Shown: piece after piece, positions 1 through 9,076 of the stretch
Numbering within the stretch: the stretch's first letter is position 1
Layout: the number at the start of each line of letters is the position of its first letter
Made by a program: the position numbers and the translations under genes
The notes under the pieces: generated by a model
The model's input: the letters and a program-made list of their open reading frames with translations, nothing else
Database searches by the model: none
Told to the model about the DNA's origin: nothing
NCBI GenBank assembly: GCA_963665505.1
Contig: OY762275.1
Span: 62,001-126,000, forward strand
Length of the DNA: 64,000 nt
Direction of reading: 5' to 3'
DNA from: QANA01 sp963665505
GTDB lineage: Bacteria; Bacillota; Clostridia; Christensenellales; Christensenellaceae

Positions 1-31
1 AAAGCGGCAGGAAGTCCTGCCGCTTTTTTTC
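1..31 (+). terminator. Intrinsic terminator of a gene left of the window
   Basis: A near-perfect hairpin (bases 1-12 pair with 15-26, GC-rich core GCGGCAGG) runs into a T tract at 24-30. It ends a plus-strand transcript whose gene lies outside the window. Confidence 0.8.
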
Positions 32-114
32 TAAAATTTTACTATTTCGCCCGCCCACTTTCCAAACCGTATGGTACAATATAAGGGCATTCGGGGACAA
101 AAGGAGATTTTTCA

Positions 115-333
115 ATGAAAAAGCGTACCCTTGCGCTCATCATGGCGTTTTTATGCGTTGCGATCGTCCTGACACCTACGATTATTCTATTAGAACCCTC
201 CGGGAAATTTCTATGGGAACTGCTTTTTGTCAAAGCATGGGGCATCCCTCTGTGGATCTTCTGCCTCTTCTTCCTGCTTGCCCTTGCCGCCGGCATCTAT
301 GTTTTCCATAAGAGAAAAAAAGGGAAACGCTGA
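115..333 (+). CDS. Small two-helix membrane protein, unknown function
   Basis: A 72-residue protein with two hydrophobic segments (about residues 5-26 and 40-62), separated by a short extracytoplasmic-looking loop and closed by a basic tail (HKRKKGKR), so the C-terminus probably faces the cytoplasm. The start is supported by AGGAGA at 102-107, eight bases before the ATG. It is a single-gene unit between two terminators and convergent with gpmI. I recognise no family. The clear ribosome binding site, bounded transcription unit and membrane topology argue that it is a real gene. Confidence 0.6.
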   Translation: MKKRTLALIMAFLCVAIVLTPTIILLEPSGKFLWELLFVKAWGIPLWIFCLFFLLALAAGIYVFHKRKKGKR

Positions 334-361
334 CCGGCGGTTTTGCTCGTATTTTTTCCCA

Positions 362-393
362 CATAAAAAGACAGCGAACGCTGTCTTTTTATG
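362..393. terminator. Bidirectional terminator between the small membrane protein gene and gpmI
   Basis: Perfect inverted repeat (362-376 with 379-393, core AAAAAGACAGCG) with A and T tracts on both sides. It can end the plus-strand 72-residue gene and the minus-strand glycolytic operon. Confidence 0.85.
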
Positions 394-394
394 A

Positions 395-1930
395 TTATTC
401 CACGATCATGGATTGGCCCGTCATCTCTTCCGGCTGTTCCAGACCCATCATATCCAGCATCGTCGGCGCAATGTCGGCCAACACACCGTCTTCGCGAAGC
501 TTTGCCCCAACGTACCGTTCGCCCGCCAGTATAAAGGGAACAGGATTGGTCGTATGTGCCGTGAACGGACATCCCGTAACGGGATCCTGCATCGTCTCGG
601 CGTTGCCGTGATCGGCTGTCACGATCGCTTCGCCCTCCATGCGCAACAATGCATCGATCACCTTGCCCAGGCACGTATCGACCGCTTCGACCGCTTTGAT
701 CGCCGCTTCCAGAATGCCCGTATGCCCGACCATATCCGGGTTGGCAAAGTTTAAAATCATCATATCGTATTTTCCCGATTCGATCAGTTCCACAGCTTTG
801 TCTGCCACAAGGTAGGCGCTCATTTCGGGTTGAAGATCATAGGTCGCCACTTTGGGCGAAGGAATCAAAAATCTGTCTTCTCCCAGATTGGGCATTTCCA
901 CGCCGCCGTTGAAGAAAAACGTGACATGCGCGTACTTTTCCGTCTCTGCTATGCGGAATTGCTTCAAACCTTTTTTCGAAACATATTCCCCCAGCGTATT
1001 GACCAGCGTCTGCGGCCGAAACGCCACATGCACATGGGTAAAAGTCTTATCGTACTGCGTCATCGTGACATAGTGTAACGGGAAATAGGCCCGCGGAAAT
1101 CCATCGAAATCCGGTTCCGTAAGCGCACGGGTAAGTTGCCGCGCCCGGTCCGGGCGGAAATTGAAAAAGATGACCGAATCGTCTTTTTGTATCGTCGCAA
1201 CAGGGTTTCCCTCTTTTACGATGACGGTGGGCTTCACGAATTCGTCCGTATCGCCCCGCGCATAAGAATCCACCATTGCCTGGACGGCGTTTTCGCTTAA
1301 CAATCCCTGCCCGCGCACAAGCGCATCGTAAGCTTTTTGCACCCGTTCCCAGCGGTTATCCCGATCCATTGCGTAATACCGGCCGGATACGGTCGCGATC
1401 TCGCCCACGCCGATTTGTTTCAGTCTGTTTTCCAGGTCTTCTACATATCCTTTTCCGCTGTCGGGCGGCACATCCCGTCCGTCCATAAAACAATGGATAT
1501 ATACTTTTTTCAACCCTTTTTGAGCCGCCAGACGAACGAGCGCTTCCAAATGGTCTATATGGCTGTGCACACCGCCGTCTGAGAGCAAACCCATCAGGTG
1601 CAACGCTTTCCCTTTTTCCTGCGCGTTTTCCACAGCATCGACAAGCACAGGATTGTCAAAAAAATCCCCCTCTGCAATGGCTTTGGTTATACGCGTCAAT
1701 TCCTGATACACGATACGGCCCGCTCCAATATTCAAATGCCCCACCTCGGAGTTGCCCATTTGGCCCTCGGGCAGCCCTACAGCCGTACCCGAAGCCCGGA
1801 TCAGCGTATGCGGAAACTTCGCTTTCAATGCATCCACATGGGGCGTATTGGCCATACATACCGCATTTGCGCAAGTATTTTTGCATACGCCAAACCCATC
1901 CAGTATGATAAGTGCCGTCAGTTTTTTCAT
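395..1930 (-). CDS. gpmI: 2,3-bisphosphoglycerate-independent phosphoglycerate mutase
   Basis: Interconverts 3- and 2-phosphoglycerate in cytosolic glycolysis, using two metal ions (usually Mn) and a phosphoserine intermediate. About 511 residues, full length for the family. The N-terminus carries the metal-binding DGFG motif, and the catalytic serine lies in NSEVGHLNIGAGR near residue 60. The C-terminal phosphatase-fold metal ligands are in TADHGNAE. It is the last gene of pgk-tpiA-gpmI. The AAGGA ribosome binding site overlaps the tpiA stop; it sits six bases before the ATG at 1930 but directly abuts the ATG at 1936, so I chose the inner start. A bidirectional terminator follows. Confidence 0.96.
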   Translation of the reverse strand: MKKLTALIILDGFGVCKNTCANAVCMANTPHVDALKAKFPHTLIRASGTAVGLPEGQMGNSEVGHLNIGAGRIVYQELTRITKAIAEGDFFDNPVLVDAVENAQEKGKALHLMGLLSDGGVHSHIDHLEALVRLAAQKGLKKVYIHCFMDGRDVPPDSGKGYVEDLENRLKQIGVGEIATVSGRYYAMDRDNRWERVQKAYDALVRGQGLLSENAVQAMVDSYARGDTDEFVKPTVIVKEGNPVATIQKDDSVIFFNFRPDRARQLTRALTEPDFDGFPRAYFPLHYVTMTQYDKTFTHVHVAFRPQTLVNTLGEYVSKKGLKQFRIAETEKYAHVTFFFNGGVEMPNLGEDRFLIPSPKVATYDLQPEMSAYLVADKAVELIESGKYDMMILNFANPDMVGHTGILEAAIKAVEAVDTCLGKVIDALLRMEGEAIVTADHGNAETMQDPVTGCPFTAHTTNPVPFILAGERYVGAKLREDGVLADIAPTMLDMMGLEQPEEMTGQSMIVE

Positions 1931-1940
1931 CTTCATTCCT

Positions 1941-2687
1941 TTATTGATATTTCACTACTTTAGAAAAATCTTCCGCTGTCAGACTGGCCCCACCGATGAG
2001 GCCGCCGTCTATCTCTTCCTGCGCCATCAGTTCCGCGGCGTTTTTAGGCTTCATACTGCCGCCGTATTGTATGCGCATCTCGTCCGCTGCGGCGCCATAC
2101 AGGGAACGCACGGTATCACGGATCACTTTGATCGTTGCGTTCGCATCCTGTGCGGTAGCCGTTTTCCCCGTACCGATCGCCCAAATGGGTTCATACGCAA
2201 TGACAAGACCGGCCACTTGTTCGGCCGTCAGGCCCAACAGCGCCAGTTTTGTCTGCATACCTACAAACTCGGCGGTCACGCCGCTCTCTCTTTGCGAGAG
2301 GGTTTCCCCCACGCAGAGGATCGGTTTCAAACCGGCTTCCAATGCGGCTCTGATCTTTTTATTTACGGTCGCGTCCGTTTCGCAAAAATATTGCCGTCGT
2401 TCGCTATGCCCGATAATGACATAGGTCACGCCCAATTCTGCCAGCATGTCGGCCGAAACCTCTCCCGTAAATGCTCCGCTTTTCTCAAAATGCAGGTTTT
2501 GCGCACCCAATTTGATATTTGAACCCGCAATCACTTTTTTGACGGCATCCAGGCATATAAAAGGCGGACATACGACGACTTCCGCCTTGGCATCCGCCAC
2601 CAGAGGCAGCAATTCCCTTACGAGCTGTGCCGCCTCTGAAGGCGTTTTATTCATTTTCCAGTTTCCCGCTATAATCGGCGTCTTCAT
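1941..2687 (-). CDS. tpiA: Triosephosphate isomerase
   Basis: Interconverts dihydroxyacetone phosphate and glyceraldehyde 3-phosphate. 248 residues, the normal length. It starts with the family motif AGNWKMNK (catalytic Lys). The catalytic His lies in IIGHSERR and the catalytic Glu in AYEPIWAIGTG; the phosphate-binding IQYGGS and GGLIGGAS follow. The ATG at 2687 is preceded by GGAGGAAAGA. An upstream in-frame TTG overlaps that ribosome binding site and is rejected. It lies between pgk (37 bases upstream) and gpmI (10 bases downstream), so the three are surely one transcript. Confidence 0.97.
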   Translation of the reverse strand: MKTPIIAGNWKMNKTPSEAAQLVRELLPLVADAKAEVVVCPPFICLDAVKKVIAGSNIKLGAQNLHFEKSGAFTGEVSADMLAELGVTYVIIGHSERRQYFCETDATVNKKIRAALEAGLKPILCVGETLSQRESGVTAEFVGMQTKLALLGLTAEQVAGLVIAYEPIWAIGTGKTATAQDANATIKVIRDTVRSLYGAAADEMRIQYGGSMKPKNAAELMAQEEIDGGLIGGASLTAEDFSKVVKYQ

Positions 2688-2724
2688 TCTTTCCTCCAAA
2701 ACCCTTTGCTTTTATACTAATCAA

Positions 2725-3912
2725 TTATTTATCGTTCAAAGCGGCAATGCCGGGCAATTCCCTGCCTTCCAAAAATTCCAGCGAAGCGCCGCCGCCTGTG
2801 GAAATATGGGTCATCTTATCGGCATACCCGAGCTGCTTGACGGCAGCCGCAGAGTCTCCGCCGCCTATGATCGTAACGGCGTCTTTCGCATTGGCCATGG
2901 CTTCGGCCACGGCTTTTGTGCCGCCCGCAAAAGAGGGCATCTCGGCCACGCCCATAGGCCCGTTCCAGACAATGGTCTTGGCCTTGCTGATCTCCTCCGC
3001 GAAGATCAGCCGGGTGGAAGGCCCTATATCGAGCGCCATATACCCCGCCGGGATATTTTCCACAGGAACGATCACGATCTTCGCATCGTTATCGAATGCA
3101 TCCGCCGCCAAAACGTCTATGGGCAGCATAATCTTCACACCCAGTTTCTGGGCTTTTTTCAACAGCGTTTTGGCGACGTCAATACTGGATTCGTCCACCA
3201 GCGATTTCGCCATATCTTTCCCTTCCGCCGCCAGGAACGTATTGGCCATACCGCCGCCGATGATCAGGCTGTCCACTTTGTTGAAAAGGTTCTCGATGAC
3301 ACCGATCTTATCGGCGATCTTCGCCCCGCCCAATATCGCCACAAAGGGACGGATGGGCTTTTCTACCGCATTACCCAAAAAGCGGAGTTCCTTTTCGATC
3401 AGAAAGCCTGCCACCGCGGGCAGATATATGGGTACCGACGCGGTGGAAGCATGCGCGCGGTGTACTGCGCCAAACGCATCATCTACATAGATATCCGCAT
3501 ACCCGGCCAATTTCTTGGCAAGCACCCGGTCATTTTTCTCTTCTCCTTTTTCAAAACGAAGGTTCTCCAGCAATACGACTTCTCCGTTCTTCATGGCAGC
3601 TACGGCGGCATCCGCGCTGGGGCCCACTACATCCTTGGAAAAAACGACTTTTGCCTTGAGCAGTTCCTGCAATCTGAACGCTACGGGTGCCAAGGAATAT
3701 TCCGGCTTGAATTCCCCTTTGGGCCTGCCCAAATGGGAACAAAGAATGACCTTTGCGTCATGATCCAACAGATACTGTATCGTAGGCAAGGCTGCCTGTA
3801 TCCGCGTCTCGTCGGTAATTTCTCCCTTTTCATTTAGCGGTACGTTAAAATCCACCCGGACAAGTACTTTTTTCGCTGTTACATTGATATCCTGAATCGT
3901 TTTCTTGTTCAT
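2725..3912 (-). CDS. pgk: Phosphoglycerate kinase
   Basis: Transfers phosphate from 1,3-bisphosphoglycerate to ADP in lower glycolysis. 395 residues, typical monomeric bacterial form. The N-terminal substrate-binding motif VLVRVDFNVPL is at residues 16-26, and the C-terminal nucleotide-binding region has GGGDSAAAV and HISTGGGASLEFLEG. ATG at 3912 follows AAAGGA. It is the first gene of the minus-strand pgk-tpiA-gpmI operon; no gap or eno gene is present in the window, so the cluster is only a partial glycolytic operon. The 145-base gap upstream probably holds its promoter, but I see no convincing -35/-10 pair. Confidence 0.97.
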   Translation of the reverse strand: MNKKTIQDINVTAKKVLVRVDFNVPLNEKGEITDETRIQAALPTIQYLLDHDAKVILCSHLGRPKGEFKPEYSLAPVAFRLQELLKAKVVFSKDVVGPSADAAVAAMKNGEVVLLENLRFEKGEEKNDRVLAKKLAGYADIYVDDAFGAVHRAHASTASVPIYLPAVAGFLIEKELRFLGNAVEKPIRPFVAILGGAKIADKIGVIENLFNKVDSLIIGGGMANTFLAAEGKDMAKSLVDESSIDVAKTLLKKAQKLGVKIMLPIDVLAADAFDNDAKIVIVPVENIPAGYMALDIGPSTRLIFAEEISKAKTIVWNGPMGVAEMPSFAGGTKAVAEAMANAKDAVTIIGGGDSAAAVKQLGYADKMTHISTGGGASLEFLEGRELPGIAALNDK

Positions 3913-4057
3913 GTCCTTTATACTCCTTTATAAATCAAATAAGACCATGTATTTTACAGTGTCTTTTACTTATTATGTGCAAAAACACAGTGAAAAAGCA
4001 TCTAACCCTATTCTAATTACAAACTATGCGGCAGTCAATAAAATTTTATGCCCCGGA

Positions 4058-4516
4058 TCACTGCAAACCCGGATACTCCAACTGCCGCAAAGCCTCGTAC
4101 ACGCCAACGGCCACGGAGTTCGCCAGGTTCAGCGAACGCAGGGTGTCGCGCATAGGGATGCGTACGGCCGTCTCCGGATGAGAAAAAATCAGCGGCTCGG
4201 GCAGCCCCGCCGTTTCTTTCCCGAATAACAGGTAGCTTCCATCCAGATACCGGACATCCGTATGCCGCATTTTCGCTTTTGTGGAAAAGTAAAAAAACGG
4301 CCCTTTGTTTTGCAAGAAAAACGTTTTCAGATCCGGGTATACAAAAAGCTGCAGCTTGCTCCAATAATCCAGCCCGGCACGCTTCAGATGTTTCTCATCA
4401 ATCGAAAAACCCAGGGGCTCCACAAGATGCAAGGCGGCACCAACAACCGCGCAGGTCCTTGCTATATTCCCCGTATTGCCCGGGATCTCCGGCTCTACCA
4501 GCACAACGTTCAGCAT
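4058..4516 (-). CDS. trmL: tRNA (cytidine(34)/uridine(34)-2'-O)-methyltransferase TrmL
   Basis: A SPOUT-fold enzyme that uses S-adenosylmethionine to 2'-O-methylate the wobble base of tRNA-Leu isoacceptors. About 152 residues, close to E. coli TrmL. The N-terminus has the diagnostic VEPEIPGNTGNIARTCA. The trefoil-knot cofactor loop is formed by LLFGKETAGLP, the stretch with IPM, and RSLNLANSVAVGVYEALRQ at the C-terminus. ATG at 4516 is chosen because GGGAG lies eight bases upstream; longer in-frame starts have no ribosome binding site. It is a single gene between the aminotransferase terminator and pgk. Confidence 0.92.
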   Translation of the reverse strand: MLNVVLVEPEIPGNTGNIARTCAVVGAALHLVEPLGFSIDEKHLKRAGLDYWSKLQLFVYPDLKTFFLQNKGPFFYFSTKAKMRHTDVRYLDGSYLLFGKETAGLPEPLIFSHPETAVRIPMRDTLRSLNLANSVAVGVYEALRQLEYPGLQ

Positions 4517-4573
4517 ACAGTTTTCTCCCATCAGGTCCGACCGTCTCCACGGGGCCACCGGCATAGCCCATAG

Positions 4574-4599
4574 AAAAAGGGCAGACTATACATCCGCCC
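4574..4599 (-). terminator. Terminator of the lrp-aminotransferase operon
   Basis: On the minus strand a seven-pair stem GGGCGGA/TCTGCCC (4593-4599 with 4579-4585) is followed by five T residues. It lies just after the aminotransferase stop. Confidence 0.75.
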
Positions 4600-4621
4600 C
4601 ACAGATAATCACAAAAAAATC

Positions 4622-5788
4622 TTATACTTGTTTCACAAAATCGCCTATACGTTTCAGCGCTTCAATAAGATTCTGCATAGAGGCGGCATAAGAGCAGCGT
4701 ATAAAGCCTTCTCCGCTTTGTCCAAAAGCCGTTCCGGGCACGCAAGCCACCCGCTTTTCCATCAGCAGACGCCGGCAAAATTCCTCCGATGTCAGCCCGG
4801 TGCCGGAAATATTGGGAAACGCGTAGAACGCGCCTCTCGGTTCAAAACAACTGAGCCCCATCTCGCGGAATCCTTCCACGACAAATATCCTTCTTCTATT
4901 ATAATTGCGCACCATTTCCCGGATCTGCGCGTATCCGCTCAGCATCTCGGTCCGCATCGCTTCGATCCCTGCCATCTGGCTCACAATGGGCGCGCAAAGC
5001 ATCGTATATTGATGAATTTTCAGCATGGCGGCGATAATTTCCTTCGGCCCGGCCGCATAGCCGAGACGCCAGCCGGTCATCGCAAATGCTTTGGAAAAGC
5101 CGCTCACCAACAATGTGCGGTCTTCCGCTCCCTTTGCAAAAGAAACATGGTCTCTTCCATAGGTGAGTTCCGCATATATCTCGTCGGCGATAACAAACAA
5201 ATGATTTTCCGCTATCACGGGTTTGATCGCTTTAATCTGCTCCTGCGTCATGATCGTACCCGTAGGGTTGTTCGGATAAGGGATCACGATGAGCTTGGTT
5301 TTATCCGTGATGACCCGCCGGATGCTCTCGGGCGTAAGGGTAAACCCATCCGCTTCAGATGTGGGGATCGGCACGGGAACGCCGTACGCAAGGCGGACGC
5401 CCGGCTCGTACGACACATAGGAAGGCGCAGGGATCAGCACTTCATCCCCCGGATTTATCAACGATCGGAAAGCCAGATCCAGTCCTTCGCTGGCGCCCAC
5501 TGTGACCAGTATATCGGCGGCGGGATAACATACCTCAAAGCGATCCTTCAGATACGCCGCGATCAGGTCCCTTAGTTCCGGCACCCCGCTATTGGAAGTG
5601 TAGTGCGTCTGCCCGCGTTCGATGGAATTGATCGCCGAAACACGGATATTCCAGGGCGTGATAAAATCCGGCTCTCCCACGCTCATGGAAATAACATTTT
5701 TCATTTCGCTCGCGATGTCGAAAAATTTACGGATTCCCGAAGGCGGTACCGTCTCGACCGAATGCGCTAAAAAATTTTTCACATTCAT
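4622..5788 (-). CDS. PLP-dependent aminotransferase, class I/II
   Basis: Fold-type I aminotransferase, 388 residues, cytosolic. Family landmarks in order: SVGEPDF near residue 37, the PLP phosphate contact VGASEGLD, NPTG in IPYPNNPTGT, the cofactor Asp/Tyr in VIADEIYAEL, and the Schiff-base lysine in SGFSKAFAMTGWR; substrate carboxylate Arg is in RCSYA. Its start codon overlaps the stop of the upstream Lrp/AsnC gene by four bases (ATGA), and the upstream ribosome binding site is weak, so translation is probably coupled. Such Lrp-aminotransferase pairs usually handle alanine, aromatic or branched-chain amino acids. Substrate cannot be read from sequence alone. Confidence 0.9.
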   Translation of the reverse strand: MNVKNFLAHSVETVPPSGIRKFFDIASEMKNVISMSVGEPDFITPWNIRVSAINSIERGQTHYTSNSGVPELRDLIAAYLKDRFEVCYPAADILVTVGASEGLDLAFRSLINPGDEVLIPAPSYVSYEPGVRLAYGVPVPIPTSEADGFTLTPESIRRVITDKTKLIVIPYPNNPTGTIMTQEQIKAIKPVIAENHLFVIADEIYAELTYGRDHVSFAKGAEDRTLLVSGFSKAFAMTGWRLGYAAGPKEIIAAMLKIHQYTMLCAPIVSQMAGIEAMRTEMLSGYAQIREMVRNYNRRRIFVVEGFREMGLSCFEPRGAFYAFPNISGTGLTSEEFCRRLLMEKRVACVPGTAFGQSGEGFIRCSYAASMQNLIEALKRIGDFVKQV

Positions 5789-6276
5789 GGGGAGACCACC
5801 AGTCTGTTTTCTTTTTCTTCGCTTTTCAAAACAGCCCCGCTTTCCTTATATTTCCGCATAATAAAAAGTGTCTCGGTACTGCGCACGCCTTCCAAAACGG
5901 CAAGTTTTTCCCAGACAAATTTTGAAATGGCTTTCATGGAACGTCCTTCGGCCCGTATGGAAAAATCATACCGGCCCGACATCAGATACAAGGATTTGAC
6001 TTCGGGAAATTTGTAGATGCGCCGCGCGATATCCTCATAGCCAAAATCGGCCTTGGGTTCCACTTTGATCTCTATCAACGCCTCGGCAGGCGCGTCTTCT
6101 CCCATTTCCTCCGTGTTCAAAATGACCGTATACTTCAGAAGGATCCCTTCGTCTTTCAACTCCTGTATGGCAGCAGCCACTGCTTCTTCCGTCGTACCCA
6201 ACATAGAGGCGATATTTTTGTTTTCTATCTTTGCATCATCACGCAAAATCTCGATAATTTCCTTTTTTAAATCCAT
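5785..6276 (-). CDS. Lrp/AsnC-family transcriptional regulator
   Basis: 163 residues with an N-terminal winged helix-turn-helix (DAKIENKNIASMLG, then TTEEAVAAAIQELKDEGI) and a C-terminal RAM ligand-binding domain containing VKSLYLMSGRYDFSI. The ATG at 6276 has an excellent GGAGGAAAAAAAGT leader; the open frame extends further upstream without a start signal. Proteins of this family sense amino acids and form octameric discs on DNA. Cotranscription with the aminotransferase suggests that it controls that gene and itself. A strong promoter with dyad symmetry lies 40-70 bases upstream. Confidence 0.92.
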   Translation of the reverse strand: MDLKKEIIEILRDDAKIENKNIASMLGTTEEAVAAAIQELKDEGILLKYTVILNTEEMGEDAPAEALIEIKVEPKADFGYEDIARRIYKFPEVKSLYLMSGRYDFSIRAEGRSMKAISKFVWEKLAVLEGVRSTETLFIMRKYKESGAVLKSEEKENRLVVSP

Positions 6277-6315
6277 ACTTTTTTTCCTCCATTCCACATA
6301 CAGGGTTTGATTGAT

Positions 6316-6345
6316 AGTATATACCATAAAGCTTGGGCAAGTCAA
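6316..6345 (-). promoter_or_regulatory. Promoter of the lrp-aminotransferase operon
   Basis: Minus strand TTGACT (6340-6345), 18-base spacer, TATACT (6316-6321). The -10 lies in an AT-rich imperfect dyad that could be an autoregulatory site. Confidence 0.7.
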
Positions 6346-6373
6346 ACCAAACCCGCAATACTTTTTTAAAAAG

Positions 6374-6396
6374 AAAAAGGCGGTTTTTATACCGCC
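6374..6396 (-). terminator. Terminator after the (Re)-citrate synthase gene
   Basis: Minus-strand hairpin GGCGGT/ACCGCC (6391-6396 with 6379-6384) followed by TTTTT and a second T tract. It ends the aminotransferase-citrate synthase transcript. Confidence 0.8.
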
Positions 6397-6432
6397 CTCT
6401 TCCAAAAAAGAACTCTTGCGATGAGTCAAGCT

Positions 6433-7821
6433 TTATTTGGCATGACAAAGCTTCCGGTATATATCCGAATCGGCCGCTTTCACAAAAGCCTCCATTTCCG
6501 CGTCGGAATACATTGTGCTTCTGCCTTCGGCATAGCCGGCATCCATGGCGGCCCGTATTTTCTCAACCAGCTCACTATGTTTATCGACTTTTTCCTGATC
6601 ATTCAATTTAAAATAGTGATTGATCCAATAAGCGATGCTGGCCACACCCGAGTGCGGCCCCAACATGACGCTTACGGGGCGATCGAGTATCTTCTTCGTA
6701 TCAAAGATATTGTAGATCTCCTCATCTTTCAGGATGCCGTCCGCATGGATCCCCGCGCGGGTGGAATTAAAATGCTTGCCTACAAACGGCGTCTTATCGT
6801 CTATATGATAGCCCAGGATATTTTTAAAATATTCGGCGATTTCGGTTATGACACGCAGATCCATGCCTCCGGTATCCCCCATAAGCTGCGCGTATTCCAT
6901 CGCCATCGCTTCAAGCGGACAATTCCCCGTGCGTTCGCCTATTCCCAGCAGTGAGCAGTTGACAGAAGATGCGCCGTACAGCCAAGCCGTAGCCGCATTC
7001 ACGACAACTTTATGAAAATCATTATGCCCATGCCATTCAAGCAGTTGCGAAGGCACGCCCGCGTAGAAACGAAGCCCGTATACGATGCCGGGGACACTCC
7101 TCGGCAAAGAGGCGCCGGGATAAGGTACGCCATATCCCATCGTATCGCACATACGCATTTTGATGGGGATCTTCGTCTCGCTCATCAGTTTCATAAGCTC
7201 CGCCACAAAGGGCACGACAAACCCATAGAAATCGGCGCGGGTGATATCTTCCAAATGGCAGCGGGGCCGGATCCCATACGAAAGGGCGTCTTTCACGATA
7301 CCCAGGTATTTATCCAGCGCCTGCTTGCGCGTCAACCCCATTTTATTGAAAATATGATAGTCCGAACAGGAAACGAGTATGCCGGTCTCTTTGATACCGA
7401 TGCTTTTTACCAGTTGAAAATCTTTCTGGCTGGCTCGTATCCACGTTGTGATCTCAGGGAAAGCATACCCCAACTCCATGCAAAGCTCCAGAGCTTTCCT
7501 GTCCTTCTCGGTGTACACGAAAAATTCACTCTGCCGGATCACGCCCCGCTCCCCGCCCATTTTATGCATAAAGGCATACAGGTCCCTTATCTGCTCGGGC
7601 GTGAAGGGATCCATCGACTGCTGTCCGTCCCGGAACGTGGTATCTGTGATCCATATCTCGTCCGGGAAATACATAGGCACCAACCGATGGTTGAAGCGGG
7701 TTTTGGGCACAGCGTCGTAAGGGTAGGTATCCCTGAATAAAACCGGCTCTTCGACATCCTGCAGGTTATAATCATAGTCATTTTCCTGCAGCAGATTTGT
7801 GCGTTTATACTGGTTTTCCAA
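6433..7821 (-). CDS. Probable (Re)-citrate synthase, HMGL/DRE-TIM family
   Basis: A 462-residue DRE-TIM metallolyase-family protein. The signature WITDTTFRDGQQS (residues 57-69) holds the catalytic Arg and metal Asp, HGHNDFH supplies the metal histidines, and GERTGNCPLE completes the site. These motifs also occur in homocitrate and isopropylmalate synthases. The overall length, the lack of a LeuA-type allosteric domain and the N-terminal extension match the anaerobic (Re)-citrate synthase of Clostridium kluyveri, which condenses acetyl-CoA and oxaloacetate. It starts with TTG (7821) behind GAGGAA. The aspartate aminotransferase gene ends 26 bases upstream on the same strand, which fits oxaloacetate supply and glutamate synthesis. 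Homocitrate synthase is the main alternative. Confidence 0.75.
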   Translation of the reverse strand: MENQYKRTNLLQENDYDYNLQDVEEPVLFRDTYPYDAVPKTRFNHRLVPMYFPDEIWITDTTFRDGQQSMDPFTPEQIRDLYAFMHKMGGERGVIRQSEFFVYTEKDRKALELCMELGYAFPEITTWIRASQKDFQLVKSIGIKETGILVSCSDYHIFNKMGLTRKQALDKYLGIVKDALSYGIRPRCHLEDITRADFYGFVVPFVAELMKLMSETKIPIKMRMCDTMGYGVPYPGASLPRSVPGIVYGLRFYAGVPSQLLEWHGHNDFHKVVVNAATAWLYGASSVNCSLLGIGERTGNCPLEAMAMEYAQLMGDTGGMDLRVITEIAEYFKNILGYHIDDKTPFVGKHFNSTRAGIHADGILKDEEIYNIFDTKKILDRPVSVMLGPHSGVASIAYWINHYFKLNDQEKVDKHSELVEKIRAAMDAGYAEGRSTMYSDAEMEAFVKAADSDIYRKLCHAK

Positions 7822-7847
7822 ATTGCTTCCTCACTTTCCGTTAAAAT

Positions 7848-9038
7848 TTAAACTATATTTTTGAAAAACTCGCCGATCCGTGCCAGCCCACGCTGTATAT
7901 TCATTTCGGAAGTCGCATACGAAATGCGCACATACCCTTCGGTACCGAAAGCGATGCCGGGCACTGCGGCAACAAGTTTCTCTTTCAACAGGAGTTCGCA
8001 GAATTTCACGGAATCCGTGATCGTCTGCCCGTTATATTTTTTGCCTAAAACAGGCCTGATATTTGCAAAAACATAAAATGCACCCTTAGGCATCTGACAA
8101 GATAACCCAGGTATCTCGTTTATCAGCTCATAAAGCAATTTTGCCCGGGCCGCAAATACGCACACCATACACCTGAGGTCTTCCTTGAGGCCCTGAAAGG
8201 CGGCCAACGCGGCATATTGCGAAATAGAGCACGCGTTGGATGTACTGTGGCTCTGGTAACTCGCCATGACTTTCGCAAGTGCCGGGTCGGAAATCGCATA
8301 GCCTATGCGCCAGCCTGTCATCGCAAATGTTTTGCTCACGCCATTGACGATGATCGTACGCGCTTTGGCATCTTGGGAAAGTGTGGCCGGCGATATGGTC
8401 TTGACATCGTATACAAGTTCGTCGTAGATCTCGTCGGATATGATATACAGATCGTTCTCACGGGCGATCCGGGCGATCTGCTCCAAAACTTTTTTCCCGT
8501 AAACATTGCCGCCCGGGTTGGAAGGCGAGTTTAAAAGAATCGCCCGGGTCTTTTTTGTTACGGCCGCCTCGATCGCGGCGGGATCCGCCTGAAAACCGTC
8601 TTCTTCCCGCGATTGTACAAACACCGGTACACCGTCGGCCATACGCACCTGTTCGGGATACGTCAGCCAATAAGGCGCAAGCAGGATGACCTCATCCCCG
8701 GGATTCAAGATCGACTGGAAAATATTGAACAGCGCTTGTTTGGCCCCGTTGGACACCACCACCTGGCTCGGGTCGTATTTCAAACCGTATTTTTCAAAAT
8801 ACCTGTCGCAAATAGCTTTTTTAAGTTCAGGTATGCCGGCAACCGGCGTATATTTCGTTCTTCCCTCCTGGATCGCCAAAACAGCGGCACGCTTGATATA
8901 ATCCGGGGTATCAAAATCGGGTTCTCCGATCCCAAAACTTATGACATCCTCCCCGCGTTTTTTCATTTCACTTGCCATTGCAGATATCCCAAGCGTAAGC
9001 GATGGGGAAATACCTAAAGCTTTTTTTGAAAGCTGCAT
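7848..9038 (-). CDS. aspC: Aspartate aminotransferase, subgroup I-gamma type
   Basis: PLP enzyme of 396 residues that interconverts aspartate plus 2-oxoglutarate with oxaloacetate plus glutamate. Visible landmarks: SFGIGEPDFDTPDYI near residue 36, TKYTPVAGIPELKKAI, NGAKQALFN, LNSPSNPGGNVY, the cofactor motif ISDEIYDELVY, the Schiff-base lysine in VNGVSKTFAMTGWR, and RISYA with the carboxylate Arg. ATG at 9038 follows a GGAGGATAGGAG leader. It is the first gene of a two-gene unit with the citrate synthase. A promoter with a 7-1-7 palindrome lies upstream. Specificity for aspartate is inferred from the close match to thermostable Bacillus/Thermus-type AspAT. Confidence 0.85.
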   Translation of the reverse strand: MQLSKKALGISPSLTLGISAMASEMKKRGEDVISFGIGEPDFDTPDYIKRAAVLAIQEGRTKYTPVAGIPELKKAICDRYFEKYGLKYDPSQVVVSNGAKQALFNIFQSILNPGDEVILLAPYWLTYPEQVRMADGVPVFVQSREEDGFQADPAAIEAAVTKKTRAILLNSPSNPGGNVYGKKVLEQIARIARENDLYIISDEIYDELVYDVKTISPATLSQDAKARTIIVNGVSKTFAMTGWRIGYAISDPALAKVMASYQSHSTSNACSISQYAALAAFQGLKEDLRCMVCVFAARAKLLYELINEIPGLSCQMPKGAFYVFANIRPVLGKKYNGQTITDSVKFCELLLKEKLVAAVPGIAFGTEGYVRISYATSEMNIQRGLARIGEFFKNIV

Positions 9039-9076
9039 GCTCCTATCCTCCGAAAATCTTTTACATTATTCTATAC

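Noticed and set aside
2446..3837. Long plus-strand open frame opposite pgk and tpiA
   Set aside because: It spans two conserved minus-strand genes and has no domain or start signal; a codon-bias shadow.
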